Shown piece by piece: positions 17,401-23,939 of a DNA stretch of 42,134 nt. The stretch covers positions 1-42,134 of the forward strand of contig JAEXUB010000248.1 of the NCBI GenBank assembly GCA_023453125.1, read 5' to 3'. The number at the start of each line of letters is the position of its first letter. Positions within the stretch are counted from its first letter, which is position 1. This stretch comes from Bacteroidota bacterium. GTDB taxonomy: Bacteria > Bacteroidota > Ignavibacteria > Ignavibacteriales > Melioribacteraceae. The notes beneath the pieces were generated by a model, which made no database searches, was not told the origin of the DNA, and saw only the letters and a list, made by a program, of their open reading frames with translations. The translations under genes and the position numbers were made by a program.

Positions 17401-17882
17401 AATTCCACATGACCGATATAGTGCCTTTATTGGAACAGTGGATACAGGATGTAAGAGTAAGCTTTGTTGAAGCTCCTGTAATAGAATTTGAAAAAAGCGT
17501 GAATGAATTAAAAGCCGAACTGGATGAAAATCTCTTCCGTCAGATAGTCTCAAATCTCCTCAATAATGCAATAAAGTACACTCCTTCAAGCGGCAGAATA
17601 AAGCTTGCTGCTGAAACAGAGGGGGATTGGCTTATACTCAAAATTTCAGACAACGGAATAGGAATTCCGGCCGAGGCTCAGCAGGAAATATTTAATCCTT
17701 TTTTCAGAGCCGTAAATACTGGTACCGTACCGGGGAGCGGATTGGGGCTTGCAGTAACAAAACGATCTGTTGAAGGCTTGGGAGGGGAAATAAGTTTTTT
17801 GAGCCGAGAAGGAGAAGGAACTACTTTTACGGTAAAAATACCAATCAGGAGGTGCACTGATGAAAAAAATTCTACTTATTGA
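14409..17882 (+). CDS. Multi-PAS/GAF membrane histidine kinase
   Basis: The protein has 1157 residues. Two transmembrane helices lie near residues 25-47 and 52-73. They are followed by PAS 1 (about 100-215), PAS 2 (225-340), PAS 3 (345-460, with the typical SLYWEYAVIYPVRDS end), PAS 4 (490-600), a GAF domain (about 615-785), PAS 5 (795-910), HisKA with the phosphoacceptor His935 in VSHEFRTPLS, and HATPase_c with NLLNNAIKYTP, DNGIGIP and GSGLGLAV. The many sensor domains in the cytoplasm suggest redox, ligand or light-type intracellular sensing. The ATG is directly preceded by CAGAGG with almost no spacer, a weak site. The gene overlaps the following response regulator by 23 bases, so they form a pair. 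The signal sensed is unknown. Confidence 0.92.
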   Translation: MPDIRLFIQRIRNDLMQLKRNYAKSLYVIFGLYIALTIVRPIYYFFAGYEIDFLMAVLLITSPVILVFILFGFRKLIEELIEVRKKEGLISADKLVRSEEMLRAAQKIASIGYWEELLVSGEINFSDEFYEIIELEQEERTKDKKEILSALHSSEGCTFNRMKEDLFKYGNLESEYRFVTYRGNVKYLFERNSLLKTDETSIKIIGVLQDVTERILAEQRIIQSEQYYKRLFDGARDAVVLFYPENEIIIDVNKRACEIYGFTREEFIGKSLLEISKYPDVGTARVLETLKRKQFWQFQTSQFAKDGRELHFEITASVMDFYGEEVILSINRDITATKETEDKIRLLSMGIEQHPSPIVITDVEGNIEYVNHAFENITGYSFAEVIGKNPRIIQSGETPREIYSELWETIKSGKEWRGEFRNRRKDGSLYWEYAVIYPVRDSTNNIKQYFASKLDITERKELEFQLKLYRERLEYLVDQRTKRLKESEETFRALTENSNDVIMRFNNKIEHIYVNPAAEKLLGVPDIKLIGKKYEQLGFKDPVFKRWDYAIKQVFETENENSVELLMDDGRWFDCRLYPEYDNEGKIVSVITSSRDITALKNTERDLYKKEKLLRGVAEASNKLLALDSFYNRITAALEIIGKAAEVDRVYIFENRRDSETKELYAAQIYEWADPSVLPQIDNPLLKELRIQNTGLEEAYNNLSAGLHWMMLTKDMPNLAKEMSEEQGIKSLLVMPIEIGGIFWGFVGFDECKYERIWGEGEISILKILASDVGGAFTRKLIEDALMNTEERFKALFDYAPISYFIVDPEGDFIDANNSLEKTFGYSKKEIAELRNIFNFMMSKEDKIKLDRVLSGGVQGIASEPVEVELYHKEGKKIVTELNTFPITLADKRMVLCALHDVSLRKENEMEIRKALMHSQELNEIKSRFVSMVSHEFRTPLSTILSSVEILKLFESRLKEEEKEGHFRKITKSIDYLTNLLDDVITINRADSGRLVVKFHMTDIVPLLEQWIQDVRVSFVEAPVIEFEKSVNELKAELDENLFRQIVSNLLNNAIKYTPSSGRIKLAAETEGDWLILKISDNGIGIPAEAQQEIFNPFFRAVNTGTVPGSGLGLAVTKRSVEGLGGEISFLSREGEGTTFTVKIPIRRCTDEKNSTY

Positions 17883-18612
17883 AGACGAACCTGACATTCT
17901 TGGAAACCTGAAGTATATTCTTGAGGCGAACGGGTATTTGGTAATAACCGCAATGGACGGAGTAAACGGATTTGAATTAGCAAAGAAAGAATTACCCGAT
18001 CTTGTAATCTCGGATATTATGATGCCCGGATACGACGGTTATGAACTCAAGAAAAAAATGGACCAGAATAGAAAAACTAAAAGCATTCCCTTTATTTTTC
18101 TTACCGCTAAAACTGAGATGAATGATTTAAGGCTGGGAATGAATCTAGGCGCTGATGACTACCTCATAAAACCGGTTAAAACGGAAGAATTGCTTAAATC
18201 GATTGACGCCAGAATTAAAAGATTTGCACAGCTCGAAAGGGGAAAACAGGAAAGCATTAAAAAAGAGAAAACCGTTCAGACAAACAGGATACTTGTTACC
18301 CAAAATAAGAAACAGATTATTCTAAAGCTTGAAGAAATTAAATACATTGCCTCCGAAGGGCTCTATACACGCATTTATACACGCGACAACAGGAAATTTA
18401 TGCTCCGGAAACTCTTAAAGGACTGGGAGTCGGCTCTTCCTAAAGATACCTTTTTCCGCATTCACCGTTCGATGATAATTAACCTTGAATGTGTTGATAA
18501 AGTGGAAAAATGGTTTAGCAGGACATACAAAATATATCTTGCGGGGGAGGAAAAACCGTTCGATATAAGCCAGCGGCTCTCTGTAAAGCTGAAGGAAAAG
18601 CTTTCCATATAG
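17860..18612 (+). CDS. LytTR-family response regulator
   Basis: The 250-residue protein starts at ATG 17860 behind AGGAGGT inside the kinase 3' end. The receiver domain (about 1-120) has the acidic pocket E8-D9, phosphoacceptor Asp52 in ISDIMMPGYDGYE, and Lys in the IKPV motif. A linker leads to a LytTR DNA-binding domain (about 145-250) with IKYIASEGLYTRIYT, FFRIHRSMIINLECVDKVEKW and PFDISQRLSVKLKEKL. It is the natural partner of the multi-PAS kinase encoded just upstream. LytTR regulators bind paired direct repeats; no clear pair was found nearby, so targets are unknown. Confidence 0.95.
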   Translation: MKKILLIEDEPDILGNLKYILEANGYLVITAMDGVNGFELAKKELPDLVISDIMMPGYDGYELKKKMDQNRKTKSIPFIFLTAKTEMNDLRLGMNLGADDYLIKPVKTEELLKSIDARIKRFAQLERGKQESIKKEKTVQTNRILVTQNKKQIILKLEEIKYIASEGLYTRIYTRDNRKFMLRKLLKDWESALPKDTFFRIHRSMIINLECVDKVEKWFSRTYKIYLAGEEKPFDISQRLSVKLKEKLSI

Positions 18613-18642
18613 TTATATATTTTTTTACTCTTCATACTTCTA

Positions 18643-18662
18643 CGGCAGAAAATTTTCTGCCG
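18643..18662. repeat. Perfect 20-bp palindrome after the LytTR gene
   Basis: CGGCAGAAAATTTTCTGCCG has dyad symmetry with no loop. It lies in the 163-base gap between the response regulator and the receiver-kinase gene. As RNA it could form an 8-bp stem with loop AATT, followed by CTGTTTATT, a poor terminator. As DNA it is a good operator candidate. Confidence 0.6.
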
Positions 18663-18775
18663 CTGTTTATTAAGTTATTTTCTCGATTATTTGTTTTTAT
18701 ACGCACTTATTACTTTTTTGTCATTTTTTTTGTTCCTAAATACGATACTTGCATCAAAGTCTAAGGGGACGAAGA

Positions 18776-19870
18776 ATGACAAAAGTACTTGTCGTTGAAG
18801 ATTCCATTGAAATGCTTTCAAATCTCTGTTCCATCCTGTCATTAAACGGTTATTCGGTTTCAGCAGCCAGAGACGGCCTGGAAGGTTTTGCAATGGCGAA
18901 GAGCTCCCATCCGGATATAATAATTTCAGATATTATGATGCCGGTTATGGACGGGTACGATTTTTTGAATGCCGTAAGAGAAGATGATCAGCTGCAGACA
19001 GTGCCGTTTATATTTCTCACCGCAAGAGTTGACCGTAAAGATTTGAGGGAGGGGATGGTTAAGGGGGCGGATGACTATATTACGAAGCCTTTCAAATCAT
19101 CCGAGCTTATTGAGGCAATAAATACACAGCTCCTTAAAAAAGAACTGATTAAGGTTAAGTATGATGAGATTGCCAGTAATATATCTTCATATATTCCGCA
19201 CGAGCTGAGAACTCCTCTAATAGCGATTATGGGATATACCGACCTGCTTCTGAGCGATTTGAAAGGCTGGGATGAGGATACAATAGTAAATATGCTTTCA
19301 AACATTAAAAAAGCCTCAGGAAGACTTTACAGGACAATAGAAAAATTTATCCGTTATTCGGAGATTGAGCTTCTTCTGGCAAATAAACAGAAAAAAGATC
19401 TTGAAAACCTTCAGGAAATTTCCGCTAAGGAAAATGTCTCTTTGGTGGCTAAAAAAGTATCTAAGCACTATTTAAGAGATGACGATCTGGTGGTTGAATT
19501 GAGTGACGCTAAGCTCAAAATTGATGAAGAGCATTTCCAGCTTCTTATGGAGGAACTGGTGGATAATGCTTTCAAATTTTCCAACCGGAGCGAATGTGTA
19601 AAGATAAAAGACATTCCCGGTGAGGATTGTCTTACACTTGAAATAACGAACCAGGGAATGGGAATGTCCCCCTCCGAAATTGAAAAAATAAATCCCTTTA
19701 TGCAGCACAATAGAAAACATATTGCGCAGGCAGGAAACGGTTTGGGGCTTGTAACGGCGGTTAAACTTTCAAAACTTTATGATATTAATTTTGAAATGCA
19801 GAGCGAGAAGAATAAATATTTTTCCGTTAAGCTGCAGTTTCCCGAGAGCAGAATAACATATTGTGTTTGA
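18776..19870 (+). CDS. Response regulator-histidine kinase (REC-HisKA-HATPase)
   Basis: The 364-residue protein starts at ATG 18776, behind AAGGGGA (18763-18769); the longer frame from TTG 18749 is not supported. A receiver domain (1-120) has Asp52 in IISDIMMPVMDGYD. It is followed by HisKA with His142 in IPHELRTPLIAIMG, and an HATPase domain with ELVDNAFKFSN, then TNQGMGMSPSEIEKINPFMQ and GNGLGLVTAVKL. The usual Asp of the DxGxG nucleotide-binding box is Asn (NQGMG), a substitution I recall in a widespread REC-kinase family with the (I)xxFMQ signature, so activity is probably retained. It has no transmembrane segment and is cytosolic. With no other receiver to act on, it could be a phosphorelay intermediate for the neighbouring multi-PAS kinase. 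Confidence 0.92.
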   Translation: MTKVLVVEDSIEMLSNLCSILSLNGYSVSAARDGLEGFAMAKSSHPDIIISDIMMPVMDGYDFLNAVREDDQLQTVPFIFLTARVDRKDLREGMVKGADDYITKPFKSSELIEAINTQLLKKELIKVKYDEIASNISSYIPHELRTPLIAIMGYTDLLLSDLKGWDEDTIVNMLSNIKKASGRLYRTIEKFIRYSEIELLLANKQKKDLENLQEISAKENVSLVAKKVSKHYLRDDDLVVELSDAKLKIDEEHFQLLMEELVDNAFKFSNRSECVKIKDIPGEDCLTLEITNQGMGMSPSEIEKINPFMQHNRKHIAQAGNGLGLVTAVKLSKLYDINFEMQSEKNKYFSVKLQFPESRITYCV

Positions 19871-19905
19871 CAAAGTAAGTTTAAGTTGGGAATTTAAAGC
19901 CGGTT

Positions 19906-19943
19906 AGCTGTCTGCAAACGGTTTTAAGAGCGTGCAGACAACT
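19906..19943. terminator. Hairpin between convergent genes
   Basis: AGCTGTCTGCA (19906-19916) pairs with TGCAGACAACT (19933-19943), with 10 of 11 matches and a 16-base loop. It lies between the converging receiver-kinase gene and the permease gene. There is no strong T tract, so termination efficiency is uncertain. Confidence 0.45.
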
Positions 19944-19960
19944 AATGGCTAATGGCAAAA

Positions 19961-21181
19961 TTATTCGTAGCGTAGAGCGTCAATCGGATCGAGCATAGCT
20001 GCTTTTCTTGCCGGATACCATCCGAAGAAAATACCTATTGCCAGTGAGAAACCGAATGAGAGAACAATTGAGAAGCTGGTAATTAAGGTCTGCCAGCCTA
20101 CTGCCTGTGTTAATATCTTTGAACCCGAAATTCCGAGGATTATTCCAAGTGTTCCTCCAAGCATACTTAGTACAATAGCTTCAATAAGGAACTGAGTCAA
20201 TATGTCTCGGCTTTTTGCCCCAACAGACATTCTGATGCCGATTTCCCTTGTCCTTTCTGTTACGGATACAAGCATAATATTCATAATGCCGATTCCGCCA
20301 ACAAGGAGCGAAACGCCTGCTATACAGGCAAGGAGAATAGTCATGGTTTCGTTTGTCTGGTTCTGCATCTGGGCAATATCGGACTGATTACGGATTGTAA
20401 AATCATCCGGATCCTGAGGGAGAATTTTGTGCCTTGTTCTCAGCAGTTCGGTGATCTGTTTGGTAGCTTCCGGAATTGCCTCGGCTGAAACGCAGGAGAT
20501 CATGGCGCTTCCTATCCAGGGGGAGAATGAAAGTCTTTTGAGTACTGTTGTATAAGGTGCCAGAACTATATCATCCTGATCCTGTCCGGCGGCATTCTGT
20601 CCTTTCTTGGTAAGAACGCCGATAACCTTAAATGGTTTATTTCTAATTCTGATAGTCTGATCAACCGGATCGACTCCTTCGCCGAAAAGATTGTCAACAA
20701 CGGTCTGTCCGAGAACACAAACTTTGGTGCCTCCTTTAACATCGGCATCGGAGAAGTTTTCGCCGAAGGCCATTTTCCATTGCCTAATGTCGAGATAATT
20801 TGTATTTACTCCCGTCGTTCTTGTGCTCCAGTTCATATTGCCGAATATTATCTGTCCCCCAGAACCAACGGTAGGGGTTATATATTTAACGGCAGGGCAT
20901 TCCTTTTCGATGGCAAGAATATCTTCTTCGGTCAAGCTGCTCATAGAGCCGGCTCCCATCTTAACGCCTCCCTGATTAAAAGTACCTGGCATAAGAATAA
21001 GGATGTTTGGTCCTAATGAATTAATCTGTTCCTTAACCATATTCTGGGCGCCTTCGCCTATAGCGAGCATAATAATAACTGCTCCAACGCCTATTATCAT
21101 TCCGAGCATAGTAAGAAGAGTACGCATTTTATTGCGTATTAAAGCCCTGTATGCTGATAATAAAATGTTCAGTGTTTTCAT
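19961..21181 (-). CDS. MacB-type ABC transporter permease
   Basis: The protein has 406 residues. An N-terminal transmembrane helix (about 20-42: RTLLTMLGMIIGVGAVIIML) is followed by a periplasmic MacB-like core (about 50-270) and three C-terminal helices from about 280 (TILLACIAGVSLLVGGIGIMNIML, then two more). The motif TERTREIGIRMSVGA precedes helix 3, and the protein ends with WYPARKAAMLDPIDALRYE, the signature of the MacB/FtsX permease family. These are mechanotransmission exporters that use ATP hydrolysis at the inner membrane to drive a periplasmic adaptor and an outer-membrane channel. The ATGA overlap (21178-21181) with the ATPase gene indicates translational coupling. No outer-membrane TolC gene is in the window. 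Confidence 0.93.
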   Translation of the reverse strand: MKTLNILLSAYRALIRNKMRTLLTMLGMIIGVGAVIIMLAIGEGAQNMVKEQINSLGPNILILMPGTFNQGGVKMGAGSMSSLTEEDILAIEKECPAVKYITPTVGSGGQIIFGNMNWSTRTTGVNTNYLDIRQWKMAFGENFSDADVKGGTKVCVLGQTVVDNLFGEGVDPVDQTIRIRNKPFKVIGVLTKKGQNAAGQDQDDIVLAPYTTVLKRLSFSPWIGSAMISCVSAEAIPEATKQITELLRTRHKILPQDPDDFTIRNQSDIAQMQNQTNETMTILLACIAGVSLLVGGIGIMNIMLVSVTERTREIGIRMSVGAKSRDILTQFLIEAIVLSMLGGTLGIILGISGSKILTQAVGWQTLITSFSIVLSFGFSLAIGIFFGWYPARKAAMLDPIDALRYE

Positions 21182-21954
21182 TCTTCCTCCTCCTCTATCT
21201 CATCAATTGCGGGAAGGGTTTTCAATACTTCTGAAGCGATTTTAATGTTGCTGTTCATTCTGTCAGATTTAATTCTTCCGTCCTTGAATATAACATGTCT
21301 TTTTGTAAATTCGGCAATGTCGTGCTCGTGGGTAACAACTACAATAGTAATTCCCATATTATTAAGTTCCTGGAAAATACCCATAACCTCAACGCTTGTA
21401 CGGCTGTCAAGGTTACCTGTGGGTTCGTCTGCCAGAATAATCGTAGGGTCGTTAACAAGAGAGCGTGCAATTGCAACACGCTGCTGCTGCCCTCCTGAAA
21501 GCTGGTTGGGGTAATGATGCATTCTTTCTCCCAGTCCAACTCTTTTAAGAGCTTCTATTGCTTTCTCTTTTCTTTTCTTCTGCGATATTGAGCAGTAGAA
21601 AAGGGGAAGCTCTGTGTTTTCAATGGCTGATGTTCTCGAGAGAAGATTGAAACCCTGGAATACAAAACCTAATTTTTTATTTCTGATTTCGGCAAGCTGG
21701 TCCCTGTTTAGGCTTCCAACGTCAATGCCGTCTAACATATACTTCCCCTTGGTCGGTTTATCGAGGCATCCAAGAATATTCATGAATGTCGATTTGCCCG
21801 AACCGGAAGCCCCCATTATGGAGATGAATTCCCCCTGATGAATTTCGAGGGATACGCCTCTTAAGGCGTGTACATCCACCTCGTCACCAAGGTGATAAAC
21901 CTTGGTGACGTGTGAAATTTCAATAATTTTTCTATTACCGTTATTATCGGACAT
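21178..21954 (-). CDS. MacB/LolD-type ABC transporter ATPase
   Basis: The protein has 258 residues. Walker A is GASGSGKST (48-56), the signature LSGGQQQRVAIARS starts at residue 152, Walker B is IILADEPTGNLDS (172-184), and the H-loop His209 lies in VVVTHEHD. These are the conserved features of the MacB/LolD ATPase group, which work as homodimers with a MacB-fold permease. In MacB of Proteobacteria the ATPase and permease are one polypeptide; here they are separate, as in LolCDE-like and many Bacteroidota systems. It overlaps the permease start by four bases and follows the adaptor by five. Confidence 0.95.
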   Translation of the reverse strand: MSDNNGNRKIIEISHVTKVYHLGDEVDVHALRGVSLEIHQGEFISIMGASGSGKSTFMNILGCLDKPTKGKYMLDGIDVGSLNRDQLAEIRNKKLGFVFQGFNLLSRTSAIENTELPLFYCSISQKKRKEKAIEALKRVGLGERMHHYPNQLSGGQQQRVAIARSLVNDPTIILADEPTGNLDSRTSVEVMGIFQELNNMGITIVVVTHEHDIAEFTKRHVIFKDGRIKSDRMNSNIKIASEVLKTLPAIDEIEEEEE

Positions 21955-21959
21955 TAGGA

Positions 21960-23687
21960 TTACCTCCTGCCGCCGCCGCCCCCCATCATCTGAGGCTGGC
22001 CCATTCTGTTCTGCTGTGAGTTAAACGGATTGGCATTTGTAGCTGCAGCTGATGAAGTTGAAAGGCTTGATGTAGCGCTAATTACTATTTCCTGTCCTTC
22101 AGTCAATTTGTCTGTATAAATTTCTGTATATCTTCCATCTGTAATTCCTGTGCGTACAAATAATGGCTCAAGAAGTCCGTTTGAGTTTTTAATCCAGATT
22201 CTTCCCATACCAACCTGATCTGCCGGGGAGTAGGAGCTTTTCTTATAGAAAGCAAATTTCTGGTCGATACCAAATTTTGCGGCTTCCCCTTCAACACGCT
22301 GAGCACCGGACTTCTGAGAAATAGTATTGTTTTGTCTATTCTGCCCGAACTGGCCATTCTGTCCGCCGCGTCCCATACCGCCTCCGAACTGCATACCGAA
22401 TCTTTTCTGCATAGCGGCAAACATTTCCTCGCGGCTAACATTTCCTCCTTTTGCTTTTGTTAATGAATCGCGGAATGCCTGAATCTTGGAGAAATCGAAA
22501 TTGCCAGCCTGCTGCATAGCGCGCTGTCCCATCGTAGATCCTTCACCGCGGGTTCCCTGTCTCTGCTGGTCCATACCCTGGCGGTTTCTTCCCTGCTGGT
22601 TCTGTACAGCGGCCTGAGTATTCTGCTGCTGACCGTTTTGCTTCTGCTGCTGCACAGTCTGAGGCTGGCTGCTCTGTCCGTTTTGCCCGTTTTGACCATT
22701 CATACCGGCACCGCCGCCGAAAGCGCCTCTGCGCTGTGACATTAATTCTTTTACTTTATTTGTGTCCTGCAATTCTTTAGGAGGGTTAAATCTTAATGCC
22801 ATGTTCGGAATACGGAGAACGCTCTGTTTCTGAGCAACCTGAATTTTAACATTTGCTGTCATTCCGGGGATAAGCTTAAGATTATCATTGTTTACATCAA
22901 TAACTACAACATAGTTAACAACGTTCTGCGAAACTGTGGGTGCAAGGCGGATCTGATAGATTTTACCTGTGAATCTATCCTCAGGGAAAGCATCTACTGT
23001 AAATGTAACCTGCTGGCCGATATCAATTTTGCCGATGTCCGCTTCGTCTATTGTAGCCTGAACCTGCATTTTGCTGAGGTCGTATGCAAGCTGGAATAAT
23101 GTAGGTGATGACATTCCGGCATTTACGGTTTGTCCCATATTAACTTTTCTATCGATAATTACGCCGTCAATAGGAGCATAAATTGTTGCGTAATCGAGAT
23201 TAGTCTTGGCATTTTCGAGCTGAGTAATTGCCGATGCAAGAGTAGCTTTGGCAGATTCGTAGCTTGTTAGTGCGTTATCGTAATTAACCTGCGACTCAAG
23301 TTCCTTTTCGAAAAGGGCCTTAACTCTTTTAAAGTTTCTTTCACTGGCGTCAAACTGAACCTGTGATCTCTGAAGGTTGATTTCGGCATCCTTTTTTGCT
23401 TTAATCAGGTTTGTAGTGTCAATTTTTGCAAGAATCTGTCCTTTTTTAACTACAGAGTTATAGTCGGCATAGATCTGTTTAATAATACCGCTCACCTGAG
23501 TACCAACATCAACTGTTGTTACGGCGCTAATAGAGCCGGTAGAGGTAACTTCAACCTTAATGTCTCCTTTGCCCACTTTATCAGTACGCAAGGTAAATTC
23601 CTCTTTTTCCTCATTGAAGAAGGCATAATATGCCCCGATAGCCACCGCAATAATCACTATTGCACCAATAATAATTTTCTTTTTCAT
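21960..23687 (-). CDS. MacA-like periplasmic adaptor with Gln/Gly-rich insertion
   Basis: The 575-residue protein has one N-terminal membrane anchor (residues 4-23). It is followed by a lipoyl/barrel-sandwich half (GTQVSGIIKQIYADYNSVVKKG), a coiled-coil hairpin (about 95-165), the second lipoyl half (YAPIDGVIIDRKVNMGQTV), and a beta-barrel domain (about 205-300). Family members usually have about 380-420 residues. The excess comes from a low-complexity segment at about 305-475, rich in Gln, Gly, Asn and Met, and from a Gly-rich tail (MMGGGGGRR). The C-terminal membrane-proximal domain resumes at about 475-545. The adaptor should bridge the permease to a TolC-type outer-membrane protein. It is first in an operon of three. 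Confidence 0.92.
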   Translation of the reverse strand: MKKKIIIGAIVIIAVAIGAYYAFFNEEKEEFTLRTDKVGKGDIKVEVTSTGSISAVTTVDVGTQVSGIIKQIYADYNSVVKKGQILAKIDTTNLIKAKKDAEINLQRSQVQFDASERNFKRVKALFEKELESQVNYDNALTSYESAKATLASAITQLENAKTNLDYATIYAPIDGVIIDRKVNMGQTVNAGMSSPTLFQLAYDLSKMQVQATIDEADIGKIDIGQQVTFTVDAFPEDRFTGKIYQIRLAPTVSQNVVNYVVVIDVNNDNLKLIPGMTANVKIQVAQKQSVLRIPNMALRFNPPKELQDTNKVKELMSQRRGAFGGGAGMNGQNGQNGQSSQPQTVQQQKQNGQQQNTQAAVQNQQGRNRQGMDQQRQGTRGEGSTMGQRAMQQAGNFDFSKIQAFRDSLTKAKGGNVSREEMFAAMQKRFGMQFGGGMGRGGQNGQFGQNRQNNTISQKSGAQRVEGEAAKFGIDQKFAFYKKSSYSPADQVGMGRIWIKNSNGLLEPLFVRTGITDGRYTEIYTDKLTEGQEIVISATSSLSTSSAAATNANPFNSQQNRMGQPQMMGGGGGRR

Positions 23688-23829
23688 AAGTAACCCGTTT
23701 TATTATTTAATTTGAATTAAAAATCTTTACTATTCTTTGATTTCGGTTGAATTTCGCTATTTTTGAAGATCTAAAGAACCATTTACTGAAATTTAGACAG
23801 AAACATACCCCCCTTAGTTTAAAGGAAAG

Positions 23830-23858
23830 CAAATATATTTTTTCGGATAATATATTTG
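23830..23858. repeat. Inverted repeat containing two opposed -7 like elements
   Basis: CAAATATATT (23830-23839) and AATATATTTG (23849-23858) are a perfect 10-bp inverted repeat with a 9-base spacer. On the minus strand, CAAATATA reads TATATTTG, the Bacteroidota -7 consensus, placing a possible start about 135 bases upstream of the adaptor gene. It could also be an operator for the efflux operon. Confidence 0.5.
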
Positions 23859-23904
23859 AATTTAAATGAAAGAGGATTCAGGGTAAAAAGGGGAAAAAAT
23901 AAGA

Positions 23905-23931
23905 AAAAGGCGGGTTTGGAACCCGCCTTTT
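23905..23931 (-). terminator. Intrinsic terminator of the S46 peptidase gene
   Basis: AAAGGCGGGTT (23906-23916) pairs with AACCCGCCTTT (23920-23930), loop TGG. On the minus strand the stem is followed by TTTTTCTT, a proper T tract. It starts nine bases after the peptidase stop codon. Confidence 0.88.
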
Positions 23932-23939
23932 GGCTAAAA

